DNA of 64,000 nt from Streptomyces sp. NBC_00239 (GTDB lineage Bacteria; Actinomycetota; Actinomycetes; Streptomycetales; Streptomycetaceae): NCBI RefSeq assembly GCF_036194065.1, contig NZ_CP108097.1, forward strand, positions 186,001-250,000, in the 5' to 3' direction. The notes below the pieces were generated by a model. The model saw only the letters and a list, made by a program, of their open reading frames with translations. It had not been told where the DNA came from and did no database searches. The translations under genes and the position numbers were made by a program. The stretch's first letter is position 1; every line of letters starts with the position of its first letter. Shown here piece after piece: positions 32,361 to 42,296 of the stretch.

Positions 32361-33782
32361 TCAGGTGGTGATCGCGTAGCGGTGCGCGACCCGGCGGGCC
32401 GTCAGCACCGCCTTGTCGGGGCCGGACCGGTTGTCGAGCACCCGGGCCGCTTTCCAGCTGACGAAGGATCCGGTGTTGGTCACCGGGTCGAGGTCGGTGT
32501 CGACGACGATGTCGGCGTGGGCTCCGGTGCGGCGGCGCAGCCGTTCGGCGACGCCCGCGCCGATGGCGGCCCGGTCCCCGGCGGCGCCGGGCATCAGGTC
32601 CATCCGTACGGTGACGGCGTCGGTGCCGTCCGCGTGGCGGTCGATGACGACCTGGTAGCCGAGGCATCCGCGGACGCCTTCGAGTACGGCGGCTTCCAGT
32701 TCGGCGGGCTGCAGCATGGCGTCGCCGAGCGGGATGCGGTCGGCGACCCGTCCGATGACGTCGACGACGGGGCCGGGCAGTCCGGCGCCGGGCGGCGCGG
32801 GCGTGATCCTGGCGAGGTCGCCGGTGCGGTAGCGGATCAGCGGTTTGGCGCCGTCGACGAGCATGGTCAGGACGAGTTCGCCCTCGCCGTACTCGCCGAG
32901 TACGGCGCCGGTGTCGGGGTCGATCAGCTCGGCCAGGTAGTTGGGCTGGGACAGGTGCAGCCGGCCGTCGGGGGCGCCGGTGGCGATGCACAGCGCCTCC
33001 TGGGACCCGTAGAGGGTGGGGCGGACCACGGCGGCGGGCCATACGGAGGAGACGTTGGCGGCGAACTGCGGGGTGCAGATCTCGCCGAGCACGAGGAACA
33101 GCTTCACGGGCAGGTCGGCGGGGTCGTAGCCGTAGTGGACGGCGGCCTTGGCCAGGCTCAGGCACAGTGCCGGGGCGCACACGATCACTTCGACGTTCAG
33201 CTGTTCGATCAGGCGCAGTGCCTTGGCGAAGCCGACGCGCGGGGACTCGGGCCAGATCTTGACGTGGCAGGCGCCCAGCGCCGCGGTCACGTCGGTGAAC
33301 ACGTCGCCGAACGCGTACAGCTCGGAGGGGCCCATCAGCCCGACGACCGGCATGCGGTCCCCGAAGCGGTCCTCGAACAGGCGCCGCCAGGACTCCTCGA
33401 CGGCCGCGTTGGAGGTGGCGATGTCCTTGGGGCCGCGCGGGCAGGGTGTCGAGGCGCCGGTGGTGCCGGTGGTCTCGTAGTAGATGCTCGCCTCGGACAG
33501 CGGCCCGGACAGCACGTCGTGCATCTCGCGGCGCAGGTCGTCCTTGGTGGTGAACGGCAGCTGCGCGAGGGTCTGCGGGGTGACGGCGTCGAGGTCGGTG
33601 CCGGCGAGGTGGCGGCGGTAGAAGGGCGAGCGGTCGGTGACGTGGCGCAGCACCGTGGTCAGGCGTTCGGCGCGCCAGCGGTCCCAGTCGTCGCGGTCGA
33701 GGGTCCCGTCGTAGAAGGAGCCGCTGAAGCGCTCGTACGTGGCGAGGAAGCCGGCCAGCTCGGGTCGGGCGGCGGTGCTCAC
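32361..33782 (-). CDS. PaaK-like adenylating enzyme 2
   Basis: This 473-aa protein starts at a GTG overlapping the stop of the SgcG-like gene. It has [51 protein letters not shown] and IGRVADRI. It is clearly diverged from ligase 1; it lacks the C-terminal CGCGR segment. It probably activates the aromatic acid made by its operon neighbours, or a later derivative. Two distinct ligases suggest two activation steps or two aryl acids. Confidence 0.9.
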   Translation of the reverse strand: MSTAARPELAGFLATYERFSGSFYDGTLDRDDWDRWRAERLTTVLRHVTDRSPFYRRHLAGTDLDAVTPQTLAQLPFTTKDDLRREMHDVLSGPLSEASIYYETTGTTGASTPCPRGPKDIATSNAAVEESWRRLFEDRFGDRMPVVGLMGPSELYAFGDVFTDVTAALGACHVKIWPESPRVGFAKALRLIEQLNVEVIVCAPALCLSLAKAAVHYGYDPADLPVKLFLVLGEICTPQFAANVSSVWPAAVVRPTLYGSQEALCIATGAPDGRLHLSQPNYLAELIDPDTGAVLGEYGEGELVLTMLVDGAKPLIRYRTGDLARITPAPPGAGLPGPVVDVIGRVADRIPLGDAMLQPAELEAAVLEGVRGCLGYQVVIDRHADGTDAVTVRMDLMPGAAGDRAAIGAGVAERLRRRTGAHADIVVDTDLDPVTNTGSFVSWKAARVLDNRSGPDKAVLTARRVAHRYAITT

Positions 33783-34450
33783 TCCTGCACCTGCAGTTCG
33801 TTGAGGGCGAGGCCGACGCGCTCGTTGGTCTCCTTGGCCGCGAGGAGGTCGTCGCGGCCGGTGAGCCGGCGGTGCTCGCGCAGCAGCTCGATCATGTCGG
33901 CCATCCGGTCGACGAGGCGCTCCACGTTCTTGAGGCCTTCCTCGTCCTTGGCCGCGTCGCCGCGGTGCAGGGCGTGCACGGTGGCGGGGAAGCCGCTGCC
34001 GACCACGATCATGCGGTTGAGCAGGGCGTTGACGGTGAGCTGGGCCCACACCTCGCCGCCGCTGTAGCGGCGGGCGACGGAGATGACGCCCGCGACCTTG
34101 TTGCTGAGGGGGCGGTCGAAGCGCAGGTAGCCGACGCCGGCCCGCTCGATGAAGGTCTGCATCAGGCTGGCGGTGCCGAAGCCGTGGACGGGCGCGGCGA
34201 AGATGATGCCGTCCGCGGCGACCATCTTGGCGACGACCTGCGGCACGCCGTCGGTGACCGCGCACGGGATGGTCCGGTCGTTGCAGTCGCCGCAGGGGCC
34301 GCAGCGGTCCATCTTGATGTTCCGCAGGTCCACGGCCTCGAACTCGAAGCCGCGGGCCTCGGCGGTGGCGGCGGCGAAGCGGAGTACGTCGGCGGTGTTG
34401 CCGTCCCGTTCGGATCCGTTGATCGCGAGGATTTTCGGCGGTGCGGTCAC
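33779..34450 (-). CDS. SgcG-like iron-sulfur flavoprotein (ADIC dehydrogenase)
   Basis: This 223-aa flavodoxin-like NADPH-FMN-reductase fold protein has [16 protein letters not shown] at the FMN site and [14 protein letters not shown] at residues 49-62, a CX2CX2CX6C iron-sulfur motif. SgcG of C-1027 is such an FMN/Fe-S enzyme and oxidises ADIC to 3-enolpyruvoylanthranilate (established for that system). Adjacent SgcD-like and amidotransferase genes make the same step likely here. The GTG start follows GGGGAGG. It is first in the four-gene operon controlled from 34451-34922. Confidence 0.9.
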   Translation of the reverse strand: MTAPPKILAINGSERDGNTADVLRFAAATAEARGFEFEAVDLRNIKMDRCGPCGDCNDRTIPCAVTDGVPQVVAKMVAADGIIFAAPVHGFGTASLMQTFIERAGVGYLRFDRPLSNKVAGVISVARRYSGGEVWAQLTVNALLNRMIVVGSGFPATVHALHRGDAAKDEEGLKNVERLVDRMADMIELLREHRRLTGRDDLLAAKETNERVGLALNELQVQE

Positions 34451-34649
34451 GAGATGCCTCCCCTGGAAGGAATGGGCTGCTGCGGTGTGCGGCGGGCGCG
34501 GGCCGGCTGTGGCCCTTGCAGCGGACCGGACGGCGCGGGGCGCGTCCGAGCTGCGCGGAGGTCCGCGGCGAGGCCCGCCACGCGTCGTGTCCAGCTGTGC
34601 GCTGACCCCTCCGACTTCCCGAAATCGTCACTTCTCGGGGATGCGGGGC

Positions 34650-34665
34650 GCATCTCCTTAAGTGC
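34650..34665 (-). promoter_or_regulatory. 16-bp enediyne-cluster element upstream of the benzoxazolinate-type operon
   Basis: Plus strand GCATCTCCTTAAGTGC. It matches the repeated element at 11 or more of 16 positions, in the orientation expected for the leftward operon starting at 34450. It is about 200 bases upstream of the start. Confidence 0.65.
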
Positions 34666-34761
34666 TGTGCCGTGAACGCGGAATCCCTTGACAGGAAGGG
34701 GGGGTCGGGGGTTCGGATCCGGGGCCGCGCGGCGTCCGGGGAGGGCGCGGGAACGCGAAAA

Positions 34762-34812
34762 GCCCCGCCGCCCCGCACACGGGCGCAGGGCCGGTGTGCG
34801 GGGCGGCGGGGC
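34762..34812 (-). terminator. Strong hairpin terminator after the BBE-type oxidase gene
   Basis: A perfect 19-bp stem (GCCCCGCCGCCCCGCACAC at 34762-34780 with its complement at 34794-34812) has a 13-base loop. On the leftward transcript it is followed by TTTTCGCG. The rest of the 472-bp gap 34451-34922 holds the promoter region of the leftward operon and no gene. Confidence 0.85.
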
Positions 34813-34922
34813 GCGTCCGCGCCGCGTCGTCGGGGCGGCGGGGACGGCTTCCCAGGAGGGCTCGGCGGGCCTCAGCGGGCCTCGGTGGGCCTCTCAGTGG
34901 GCCTCAGGCGGGCTCGGGAGGG

Positions 34923-36509
34923 TCAGGAGGCCTCGTCGGGCAGCCGGACGGACAGGTCGTGGTGGAACTCGTCGCGGGGGTCGTAGCGCTTCTTGACCGC
35001 CTGCAGGCGCGGGTAGTTGTCCTTCCAGTACAGCGTGTACCAGGGCACCCCGGAGGTGTTGAGCTCCGGGTCCGCCAGGTCGGAGTCCGGGTAGTTGATG
35101 TACGACCCGTCGTTGATCTCGTTGGGCACCGGGACACCGCCGGTCTCCGCGTACACGTCGCGGTAGAACGCGCGGAGCTTGCCGATGTGGGTCTCGTCCT
35201 CGGCCTCGTTGCCCCAGACGGCCATGAAGGCCGCCTTGAGGATCGAGTCGCGCTGGGCGATCGCGGTCGCCTCCGGCGCCACGCTGTTCACCTGGCCGCC
35301 GTAGCCGATCAGGATGAAGTGGTAGGGCTGGTTCTCGCCCTCGGTGGTGAGGTGCTTGTAGACCTCGCCGATCTGCTCGTCCTTGTAGCCCTTGCGGAGG
35401 TAGGCCGCCTTGATCTTGATGCGGCGGACGTCCGGGGTGCCGAGGTCGCCCCAGTTGGGGTAGGCGGAGAAGAAGAGCCACGGCTTGAGGGTCTCGTTGC
35501 GGAACGGTTCGACGTCGATGCCCTCGGAGACGGCGGCGAAGTAGTCGTCGATGACGTCCTGGCCGCCGGGCACGTCGTCGTCGACCATCGCGCCGATCGA
35601 CAGGATGCCGCCCGAGCGGTGCGAGGCGTAGAAGAAGGCCATGATCTGCGCGCCGGCCGAGCCGGGGGCGCTGTTCTTCTCGAACCAGTTGCCGACGTTG
35701 TTCAGGATCCGGGTGAAGTCCTTCTCGGACACCGCGTCCCACGGCCACGCGAGGATCTTGGTGTGCCACTTGCCGGGCGCCTTGGGCAGCAGCTCGGCCG
35801 GGTCGGAGGACGTCGCGCCGGGCGAGCGGACCCAGTAGCGGGTCACGACGCCGAAGTTGCCGCCGCCCGCGCCGGTGTGGCCCCACCACAGGTCGTGGTT
35901 CGGGTCGGCGGGGTCGTTGGTGGCGACGACGGCGCGGGCCCGGCCGTCCTCGTCGACGACGACGACCTCGACGGCGGACACGTAGTCGACGACCGAGCCC
36001 AGACGGCGCGACAGCGGGCCGAAGCCGCCGCCGACGAAGTGCCCGCCGACCCCGACCTCGGTGCACTCGCCGGCCGGCAGGGTCACGTTCCAGCCCTTGA
36101 ACAGCGTCCGGTAGACGTGGCCGAGGGTGGCGCCCGCCTCGATGGCGAACGCGCGCTGCTGCGGGTCGAAGTAGACGCGGGTCATCTCCGACATGTCGAG
36201 GAGGGCGCCGCCGTCGCGGGACGCCGCGCCCTCGAAGCCGTGGCCGCCGCTGCGGACGGTGACCCGCTTGCCGTCGGCGACGGCCCGGCCGACCGCGTCG
36301 ACGACGTGCTCGGTGGTCGTCACGACGGTCACGTAGTCGAGGTTGCCGACGAACCGGTGGTTGCTGCCCCGGCGCAGGCTCTCGTAGCGCGGGTCGTCGG
36401 CAGTGATGACGGACGGCCCGAGCGTCGAGACGAACGCCTGCCCGGCGCCGGCGGCCGCACCGGTCTGGGAAGCCTGCTCCGTCGGGGATGGGCGCTCCGC
36501 TTCGGTCAC
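34923..36509 (-). CDS. BBE-family FAD-linked oxidase with bicovalent flavin motif
   Basis: I start at the GTG at 36509, ten bases after GGAGG, giving 528 aa. The PCMH-type FAD domain shows VRSGGHGFEG (His90 for 8-alpha linkage) and PAGECTEVGVGGHFVGGG (Cys149 for 6-S-cysteinyl linkage), so FAD should be attached at two points. LWWGHTGAGGGNFGVVTRYW and a C-terminal berberine-bridge segment (SYINYPDSDLAD, RLQAVKKRYDPRDEFHHDLSV) follow. These enzymes oxidise alcohols or form ring closures using oxygen. The substrate in this cluster is unknown. It reads divergently from the F420/LLM gene. Confidence 0.92.
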   Translation of the reverse strand: MTEAERPSPTEQASQTGAAAGAGQAFVSTLGPSVITADDPRYESLRRGSNHRFVGNLDYVTVVTTTEHVVDAVGRAVADGKRVTVRSGGHGFEGAASRDGGALLDMSEMTRVYFDPQQRAFAIEAGATLGHVYRTLFKGWNVTLPAGECTEVGVGGHFVGGGFGPLSRRLGSVVDYVSAVEVVVVDEDGRARAVVATNDPADPNHDLWWGHTGAGGGNFGVVTRYWVRSPGATSSDPAELLPKAPGKWHTKILAWPWDAVSEKDFTRILNNVGNWFEKNSAPGSAGAQIMAFFYASHRSGGILSIGAMVDDDVPGGQDVIDDYFAAVSEGIDVEPFRNETLKPWLFFSAYPNWGDLGTPDVRRIKIKAAYLRKGYKDEQIGEVYKHLTTEGENQPYHFILIGYGGQVNSVAPEATAIAQRDSILKAAFMAVWGNEAEDETHIGKLRAFYRDVYAETGGVPVPNEINDGSYINYPDSDLADPELNTSGVPWYTLYWKDNYPRLQAVKKRYDPRDEFHHDLSVRLPDEAS

Positions 36510-36798
36510 GTTCCTACCTCCACACTCATGCGGCTCCGTCGGCGTCACCGCGCGATGATCCAGGTCAACTCGATGAAGGGAAGCCTGCACGCGGGCCGGA
36601 CGCGGTGTCTTCTCCCGCTGTGCTCAGTGCGCCCCGCCGCCGGGCTCCCCGGGTCCGGCCGGGGCGGAACAGCGCAATCTGGGAGAGGACCGGGCCACGC
36701 CCCCGGTGCCACGATCGGTGCCCCGAGTCCTGCTGGTCCGCGGTGGCGCTCGGCGCGCAGAAGACGACCGGGTACAGACCGAGTACAGGAGGCTTGGC
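36510..36798. promoter_or_regulatory. Divergent promoter between BBE oxidase and LLM enzyme
   Basis: The 289-bp gap has only weak versions of the cluster element: GTGTCTTCTCCCGCTG at about 36606-36621 for the leftward gene and GGCGCGCAGAAGACGA at 36752-36767 for the rightward gene. Both keep the AGAAGA/TCTTCT core in the expected orientation. Confidence 0.4.
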
Positions 36799-37680
36799 GT
36801 GAAGATTGGCTTGTGTCTTGGGGAGTTCGCCTGGAACGGCGGCGCCGCCTCGATGGCGGACACCGTCGCGTCGGTGGCCCGTACCGCCGACGACGCCGGC
36901 TTCTCGCTGATCGGGGTCGGCGACCACCTGTGGCAGGGCCCGCACGCCGGCGGCCCGGAGCAGCCCGTGCTGGAGTGCTTCACCACCCTCGGCGTGATCG
37001 CGGCCCACACCCGGCGGGCGCTGCTGGCGCCGATCGTCGCCGCGGGACACTTCCGCGAGCCCGCCCTGCTGGCCAAGATGGTGACGACCCTGGACGTGCT
37101 GTCCGGCGGCCGCGCCGTACTCGGCATCGGCGCCGGCTGGTACGAGGAGGAGGCCGTCGAGAACGGCATCGCCTACCCGTCGCTGGCCGAGCGCTTCGAG
37201 CGGGTCGAGGAGACCCTTCAGATCTGCCTGCGCATGTGGGACGGCGAGCACGGAGACGACCGCCCCTTCGACGGCAAGCACTACCGCCAGACGCGGGCGC
37301 TGAACGTCCCGCAGGCGCTCACCCGCCCGCACCCGCCGATCCTGATCGGCGGCGGCGGCGAGAAGAAGACCCTGCGCCTGGTCGCCAAGTACGCCGACGC
37401 GTGCAACCTCTACCCGAGCCCCGACCTCGCCGACAAGCTCGACGTGCTGCGCGGCCACTGCGAGACCGAGGGCCGCGACTACGGCGCCATCGAGAAGACG
37501 ATCATCCTGCCCGTCGACCTCGTGGGTGACGGCGCGAAGGCCGACGAACTGTCGGGCATGCTGCGCGGCCTGGCCGGACTCGGCGTCCGGACGGCGATCG
37601 GCATCATCGCCGGACCGGACCCGCTGCGCCAGGTGGAACTGCTCGGCGAGAAGGTCATCCCGGCGGTCGCCGACGCATAA
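36799..37680 (+). CDS. LLM-class (probably F420-dependent) oxidoreductase
   Basis: This 293-aa luciferase-like barrel has VGDHLWQGPHAGG, LAPIVAAGHFREPALLAKMVTTLDVLSGGRAVLGIGAGWYEEE (here in parts) and ILIGGGGEKKTLRLVAKYAD, typical of actinobacterial F420-dependent members. The GTG start follows AGGAGG. It is the first gene of a rightward unit with a thioesterase. F420 dependence is inferred from the subfamily. It may reduce or oxidise an enediyne or peripheral intermediate. Confidence 0.9.
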   Translation: MKIGLCLGEFAWNGGAASMADTVASVARTADDAGFSLIGVGDHLWQGPHAGGPEQPVLECFTTLGVIAAHTRRALLAPIVAAGHFREPALLAKMVTTLDVLSGGRAVLGIGAGWYEEEAVENGIAYPSLAERFERVEETLQICLRMWDGEHGDDRPFDGKHYRQTRALNVPQALTRPHPPILIGGGGEKKTLRLVAKYADACNLYPSPDLADKLDVLRGHCETEGRDYGAIEKTIILPVDLVGDGAKADELSGMLRGLAGLGVRTAIGIIAGPDPLRQVELLGEKVIPAVADA

Positions 37681-37928
37681 CCGCCACGCGGGCGCGCCGC
37701 CCCCCGTCGTCGCGTCCGCCGTGGTCGCGGGCCCCGGTCCTCCGGGGCCCGCACTCTTTTGCCCGCGCTCGTTTGGCCGTTCACTCCTTTGCCCGCGCTC
37801 TTTGCGCACTCATCCGCCCGCACTCATCCGCCCGCACCCGTCCGTCCGCACCCGGCGGTCCGCCCCCGTCCACGCCCGTCCGTCCGTCCGTCCGCACATC
37901 CGCCCGAGGGAGACAAGGAGAAGACGCG

Positions 37929-38699
37929 GTGAAGAGCCGTCTCCAGCGCAGCACCCCGCGCCCGCGCGCCGCCCACCGGCTGGTCTGCTTCGCGCACGCG
38001 GGCGGATCGGCCGCCTTCTTCCACTCCTGGGCGGACGCCCTGCCCTCGGTGGAGGTCCACGCGGTGCGCTACCCCGGCCGCGCCGACCGGATGCACGAGC
38101 CGTGCGCCACCGACCTGCGGCAGATCGCCCAGGGCGTGGCCGGCGAGCTGGCCGCTTCCGGCGACGGCCGGCCGGTCGCCTTCTTCGGCCACAGCATGGG
38201 CGCCCTGGTCGCCTTCGAGACCGCCCTGCTGCTCCAGGCCCGTCCCGGCCTCGTCGACGTACAGCACCTGTTCGCCTCCGCGGCGGGCGCACCGGTGCTC
38301 CGGCGCACCACGCGGCAGGACGCGCAGGAGGACGACGAGGACGACGGCGCGCTGGCGGCCACGCTCCTCGCGCTCGGCGGCACCGACCCCGAGCTGCTCA
38401 CCGACCCGGCCCTGCTCGCGTACGTCCTGCCGTACGTCAAGGCGGACTTCCGGATGGTCCGGCGCTACGTCCACCGCCCCGGCCCGCCGCTCGACTGCCC
38501 GCTCACCTCGATCGCCGCCGCCGACGACCGGCACGTGCGCCCCGCCGACGTCGCCGCCTGGTCCGCCCACACCCGCGGCGGCCACCACGGCCGTACGGTG
38601 CCCGGCGGCCACTTCTACCTGACCGCCGAACCGCCGTTCGCGATCATCGAACAGGCGCTCGCGGCAGCCGGCGCGCAGGCCCGGCCGGCAGCCGTCTGA
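37929..38699 (+). CDS. Type II thioesterase (right cluster)
   Basis: This 256-aa alpha/beta hydrolase starts at a GTG eight bases after AAGGAG. It has HRLVCFAHAGGSAAFF, FFGHSMGALVAFE with the nucleophilic Ser, and a C-terminal VPGGHFYLT with the catalytic His; an acidic QEDDEDD loop sits in the lid. It would clear stalled acyl groups from carrier proteins of the enediyne or peripheral pathways. It differs from the left-cluster thioesterase. The 248-bp gap before it is low-complexity CCGCCCGCAC/CGTCCGTCCG repeats without a gene. Confidence 0.9.
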   Translation: MKSRLQRSTPRPRAAHRLVCFAHAGGSAAFFHSWADALPSVEVHAVRYPGRADRMHEPCATDLRQIAQGVAGELAASGDGRPVAFFGHSMGALVAFETALLLQARPGLVDVQHLFASAAGAPVLRRTTRQDAQEDDEDDGALAATLLALGGTDPELLTDPALLAYVLPYVKADFRMVRRYVHRPGPPLDCPLTSIAAADDRHVRPADVAAWSAHTRGGHHGRTVPGGHFYLTAEPPFAIIEQALAAAGAQARPAAV

Positions 38700-38727
38700 C
38701 CAGGTCACGGCACCCCAACGGAATTGA

Positions 38728-38743
38728 GCATTCTGAGAGTTGG
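38728..38743 (+). promoter_or_regulatory. Possible degenerate cluster element upstream of the MMPL transporter
   Basis: GCATTCTGAGAGTTGG shares the GCATTC start and spacing of the element but has lost much of the AGAAGATGC half. The gap 38700-38891 is otherwise promoter-like and has a CACGTG core at 38744-38749. Confidence 0.35.
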
Positions 38744-38891
38744 CCACGTGATTGAACGCTCGGGACGATGGGGAGCACCCACGGCTCGCCACGGGGGATG
38801 ACGCACGGGCCGCAACACCGGGCCCCGGAAGCGACGTGCGGTCGACACAAGGTGCCGCGGGGACGTCCCCGATGACAAAGGAGAACACCCC

Positions 38892-41000
38892 ATGCGAGCT
38901 TGGCTCGAGCGAAAGGCCGCCGTCCCGGGCGGCCGCCGCGGTAAATGGCTGGTCCTCGCAGCCTGGCTGATCGCCGCGATGGCGCTCGGCGGGCTGGCCG
39001 GGAAGCTCGCTGAGGTCCAGGACACCAGCGCCAACGCGTTCCTGCCGCGCGGCGCCGAATCCGCCCAGGTCAACGTCGAACTGGAGCGGTTCCGCACCGA
39101 CGAGGTGCTGTCGGCCGTCGTCGTCTACAGCAGCGGTTCGGCGCTCACCGACGCCGCCCGCACCAAGGCCGAGGGCGACGTCGCGGCGTTCGCGAAACTC
39201 GCCGCCAAGGGCGAGAAGGTGGTGCCGCCGCTGGCGTCCGCCGACGGCAAGGCGCTGATCGTCGTCGTCCCGCTGGAGAGCGAGGACCAGGAGGTCGTCG
39301 CCGACAACGTCAAGGAACTGCGCGAGATCGCGGCCGCCAACGCCCCGCCGGGCGTCGACACCGAGGTCGGCGGCCCGTCCGCCGCCCTCGCCGACGCCTT
39401 CACGGTCTTCGGCTCGCTCGACGGCACCCTCATGATGGCCACCGGCACCATCGTGATCATCCTGCTCCTCGTCACCTACCGCAGCCCGGTGCTGTGGCTG
39501 TTCCCGATCCTCGCCGTCGGCTTCTCCTCGGTGCTGACCCAGGCGGCCACGTACCTGCTGGCCAAGTACGCCGACCTGCCCGTCGACCCGCAGAGCGGGG
39601 GCGTGCTGATGGTCCTCGTGTTCGGCGTGGGCACCGACTACGCGCTGCTGCTCATCGCCCGCTACCGCGAGGAGCTGCACGTACAGGAGGACAAGCACGC
39701 GGCCATGCAGACGGCGCTGCGCCGCTCCGGCCCCGCGATCCTCGCCTCCGCCGGCACCATCGCCGTGGGCCTGGCGTGCCTGGCCCTCGCCGACATCAAC
39801 TCCTCGCGCTCCATGGGCCTGGTCGGCGTCGTCGGCGTGCTGTTCGCCTTCGTCGCGATGGTCACCGCCCTGCCCGCGCTGCTGGTCATCGCCGGCCGCT
39901 GGGTGTTCTGGCCGTTCGTGCCGCGCTTCGGCACCCCCGCACACAAGAGCCGTACGGTCTGGGCCCGCGTCGGCGACGCGGTGGCCCGCCACCCGCGGCG
40001 CGCCTGGCTCACCACGCTGGGCGTCACCGCGGTCCTCGCGCTCAGCACCTTCGGCGTCAACATGGGCCTGAGCCAGGACGAATGGTTCGCGGACAAGCCC
40101 GGCTCCGTCATCGCCCAGGAGCGGATCTCCCAGCACTACCCGTCCGGCGCCGCCGACCCGGCTGTCGTCATCGCGACGAAGGCGGAAGCGGCCCAGGCGG
40201 AGCAGGCCGCCAAGGGCACCGACGGCGTGGCCGAGGTCACGGTGTCCGGCGACTCGCCCGACGGGCAGCTCACCCAGCTGGCGGTGGTCCTGAAGGACGC
40301 CTCGGACAGCGACGCCGCCAAGGACACCGTCAAGGCGCTGCGCGACAAGACCGGCGCACTGGTCGGCGGCACCGCCGCCCAGACCCTCGACAAGGAGGAA
40401 GCCACCGCGCGTGACCTGGGCGTCGTCGTCCCGGCCGTGCTGCTGGTCGTCCTGCTGGTGCTGATCTGGCTGCTGCGGGCGATCGTCGCCCCGCTGGTCC
40501 TCCTCGCCACCGTCGTCGTGTCGTACTTCGCCGCCTTCGGCGCCTCGAACCTGCTGTTCGAGAACGTCTTCGACTACAGCGGCGTCGACTGGGGCATCCC
40601 CCTGCTCGGCTTCGTCTTCCTGGTCGCGCTGGGCATCGACTACAACATCTTCCTGATGCACCGGGTGAAGGAGGAGGCCCAGCTGCACGGGCACGTCAAG
40701 GGCGTGCTCACCGGCCTGAGCAGCACCGGCGGCGTGATCACCTCGGCGGGCGTCGTGCTGGCGGCGACCTTCGCGGTCTTCGCCGGGCTGCCGCTGGTGT
40801 CCATGGCGCAGATGGGCGTGGTCGTCGGCATCGGCGTCCTGCTCGACACGTTCCTGGTGCGCACCGTCCTGGTGCCGGCCCTCGCCCTGGACCTGGGCGA
40901 CCGGTTCTGGTGGCCGGGCGCGCTGTCCAAGGCCGGCGGGGCGCCGGTTCCGGCGCAGGGCCAGTCCGGTGACAGCGACCGCGAGCTGAACCGGGTCTGA
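38892..41000 (+). CDS. MMPL/RND-family transporter
   Basis: This 702-aa membrane protein has two MMPL halves, each with a TM bundle and an RND-type charged motif: FGVGTDYALLLIARYREEL at about residues 242-260 and LVALGIDYNIFLMHRVKEE at about 577-595. A large extracytoplasmic loop follows the first TM. AAAGGAG precedes the ATG. Such transporters are common in enediyne and other antibiotic clusters as exporters or resistance pumps; here it could export product or an intermediate. Confidence 0.92.
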   Translation: MRAWLERKAAVPGGRRGKWLVLAAWLIAAMALGGLAGKLAEVQDTSANAFLPRGAESAQVNVELERFRTDEVLSAVVVYSSGSALTDAARTKAEGDVAAFAKLAAKGEKVVPPLASADGKALIVVVPLESEDQEVVADNVKELREIAAANAPPGVDTEVGGPSAALADAFTVFGSLDGTLMMATGTIVIILLLVTYRSPVLWLFPILAVGFSSVLTQAATYLLAKYADLPVDPQSGGVLMVLVFGVGTDYALLLIARYREELHVQEDKHAAMQTALRRSGPAILASAGTIAVGLACLALADINSSRSMGLVGVVGVLFAFVAMVTALPALLVIAGRWVFWPFVPRFGTPAHKSRTVWARVGDAVARHPRRAWLTTLGVTAVLALSTFGVNMGLSQDEWFADKPGSVIAQERISQHYPSGAADPAVVIATKAEAAQAEQAAKGTDGVAEVTVSGDSPDGQLTQLAVVLKDASDSDAAKDTVKALRDKTGALVGGTAAQTLDKEEATARDLGVVVPAVLLVVLLVLIWLLRAIVAPLVLLATVVVSYFAAFGASNLLFENVFDYSGVDWGIPLLGFVFLVALGIDYNIFLMHRVKEEAQLHGHVKGVLTGLSSTGGVITSAGVVLAATFAVFAGLPLVSMAQMGVVVGIGVLLDTFLVRTVLVPALALDLGDRFWWPGALSKAGGAPVPAQGQSGDSDRELNRV

Positions 41001-41040
41001 CCGTACGACCCGTAGGACCCGTACGACCCGTAGGACCCGT

Positions 41041-41086
41041 CCGGGCCGCCGGGCACCCCCGCAGCAGGGGGTGCCCGGCGGCCCGG
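41041..41086 (+). terminator. Long hairpin terminator after the MMPL gene
   Basis: A perfect 20-bp stem (41041-41060 with 41067-41086) has a GCAGCA loop and is followed by AGCCGTTT. It lies 41 bases after the stop codon. Confidence 0.85.
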
Positions 41087-41170
41087 AGCCGTTTCCGCGG
41101 CGTCCCCCGACCGCCCCCGGCCGTCCCCCGGCCCGCTCGGCGCAGCCTCGGCACGCCCGCGGCCAGCACC

Positions 41171-41186
41171 GCAATCGAGAAGATGG
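41171..41186 (+). promoter_or_regulatory. 16-bp enediyne-cluster element upstream of the methyltransferase/P450 pair
   Basis: GCAATCGAGAAGATGG matches GCAnTYCAGAAGATGC in the direction of transcription. It is 72-87 bases upstream of the start at 41258. Confidence 0.72.
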
Positions 41187-41257
41187 GCCCGCCGGTCCCC
41201 CCGCGACACGATGAGACCCGCGGGCCGTTGGCAGCCCGTCGGGAGAGGGGACATGGC

Positions 41258-42262
41258 GTGTGGGGCGATGAGGACGGTACGGCCACGAGACTGTGGTCGA
41301 TGGCCAATCTGGGCACTCCGATGGCCGTGCGGACGGCGGCGACACTGCGCATAGCCGACCACATCACGGCCGGCCGGCACACCGCGCAGGAGCTGGCCGA
41401 GGCGGCCGGGGTGCACGCCGGTGCGCTGGAGCGGCTGCTGAACTACCTGGCCGTCCGCGGCGTGTTCGACCGCGACGACGAAGGCCGGTACACGCTGACC
41501 GCGCTCGGCGAGCCGCTCCGCGAGGACCATCCCTCCGGCGTCCGCGCCTGGTTCGACGTCGAGGGCAGCGGCCGCGGCGAGCTGTCGTTCGTCGACCTGC
41601 CGCACAGCATCCGTACCGGCGAGGCCGCCTTCCCGGTCCGCTACGGCCGCCCCTTCTGGGAGGACCTGGCCGCCGACGCGGACCGCGCCGCCTCCTTCAA
41701 CAAACTCCTCGGCGACGACGTCGCGGTCCGCTCGCCCGGCATCGCGACCGGCTTCGACTGGGCGTCGGTCGGCCACGTCGTCGACGTCGGCGGCGGCAAC
41801 GGCTCGCTGCTGACCGCCCTGCTCACCGAGCACCCCGGGCTGCGCGGCACCGTGGTCGACCTGCCGGACGCCGTGCAGAGCGCCAAGGAGACCTTCGCCG
41901 CGGCCGGCCTCGACCACCGCGCGAACGCCGTCGCGGGCAGCTTCTTCGACGAGCTGCCGGCCGGCGCGGGCGGCTACGTGCTGTCGCTGATCCTGCACGA
42001 CTGGGACGACGAGCAGGCCACCGCCATCCTGCGGCGCTGCGCCGAAGCGGCCGGCACCGGCGGCTCGGTGTTCGTCATCGAGTCGATCGGCTCCTCCGGG
42101 GACTCCCCGCACACCGGCATGGACCTGCGGATGCTGTGCATCTACGGCGCCAAGGAGCGCGGCGTCGCCGAGTTCACCGAGCTGGCCGCGGCCGCCGGAC
42201 TGCGGCTCGCCGCCGTCCACCCCGCGGGCCCGTCCGCGATCATCGAGCTGACCGCCTCCTGA
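41258..42262 (+). CDS. SAM-dependent O-methyltransferase (Methyltransf_2 family)
   Basis: I start at the GTG at 41258 after GGAGAGGGG; the protein has 334 aa. An N-terminal dimerisation/winged-helix part ([22 protein letters not shown]) precedes the catalytic domain with [23 protein letters not shown] and VFVIESI, as in DnrK-like and plant-type O-methyltransferases. C-1027 has a homologous methyltransferase for the benzoxazolinate 7-OH, and auromomycin chromophore chemistry includes a methoxy-benzoxazine (from memory), so that role is plausible. The P450 gene follows 34 bases later. Confidence 0.9.
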   Translation: MWGDEDGTATRLWSMANLGTPMAVRTAATLRIADHITAGRHTAQELAEAAGVHAGALERLLNYLAVRGVFDRDDEGRYTLTALGEPLREDHPSGVRAWFDVEGSGRGELSFVDLPHSIRTGEAAFPVRYGRPFWEDLAADADRAASFNKLLGDDVAVRSPGIATGFDWASVGHVVDVGGGNGSLLTALLTEHPGLRGTVVDLPDAVQSAKETFAAAGLDHRANAVAGSFFDELPAGAGGYVLSLILHDWDDEQATAILRRCAEAAGTGGSVFVIESIGSSGDSPHTGMDLRMLCIYGAKERGVAEFTELAAAAGLRLAAVHPAGPSAIIELTAS

Positions 42263-42296
42263 GGCCCAGGGATTCCACCGCACGAGGAGCTGCCCC

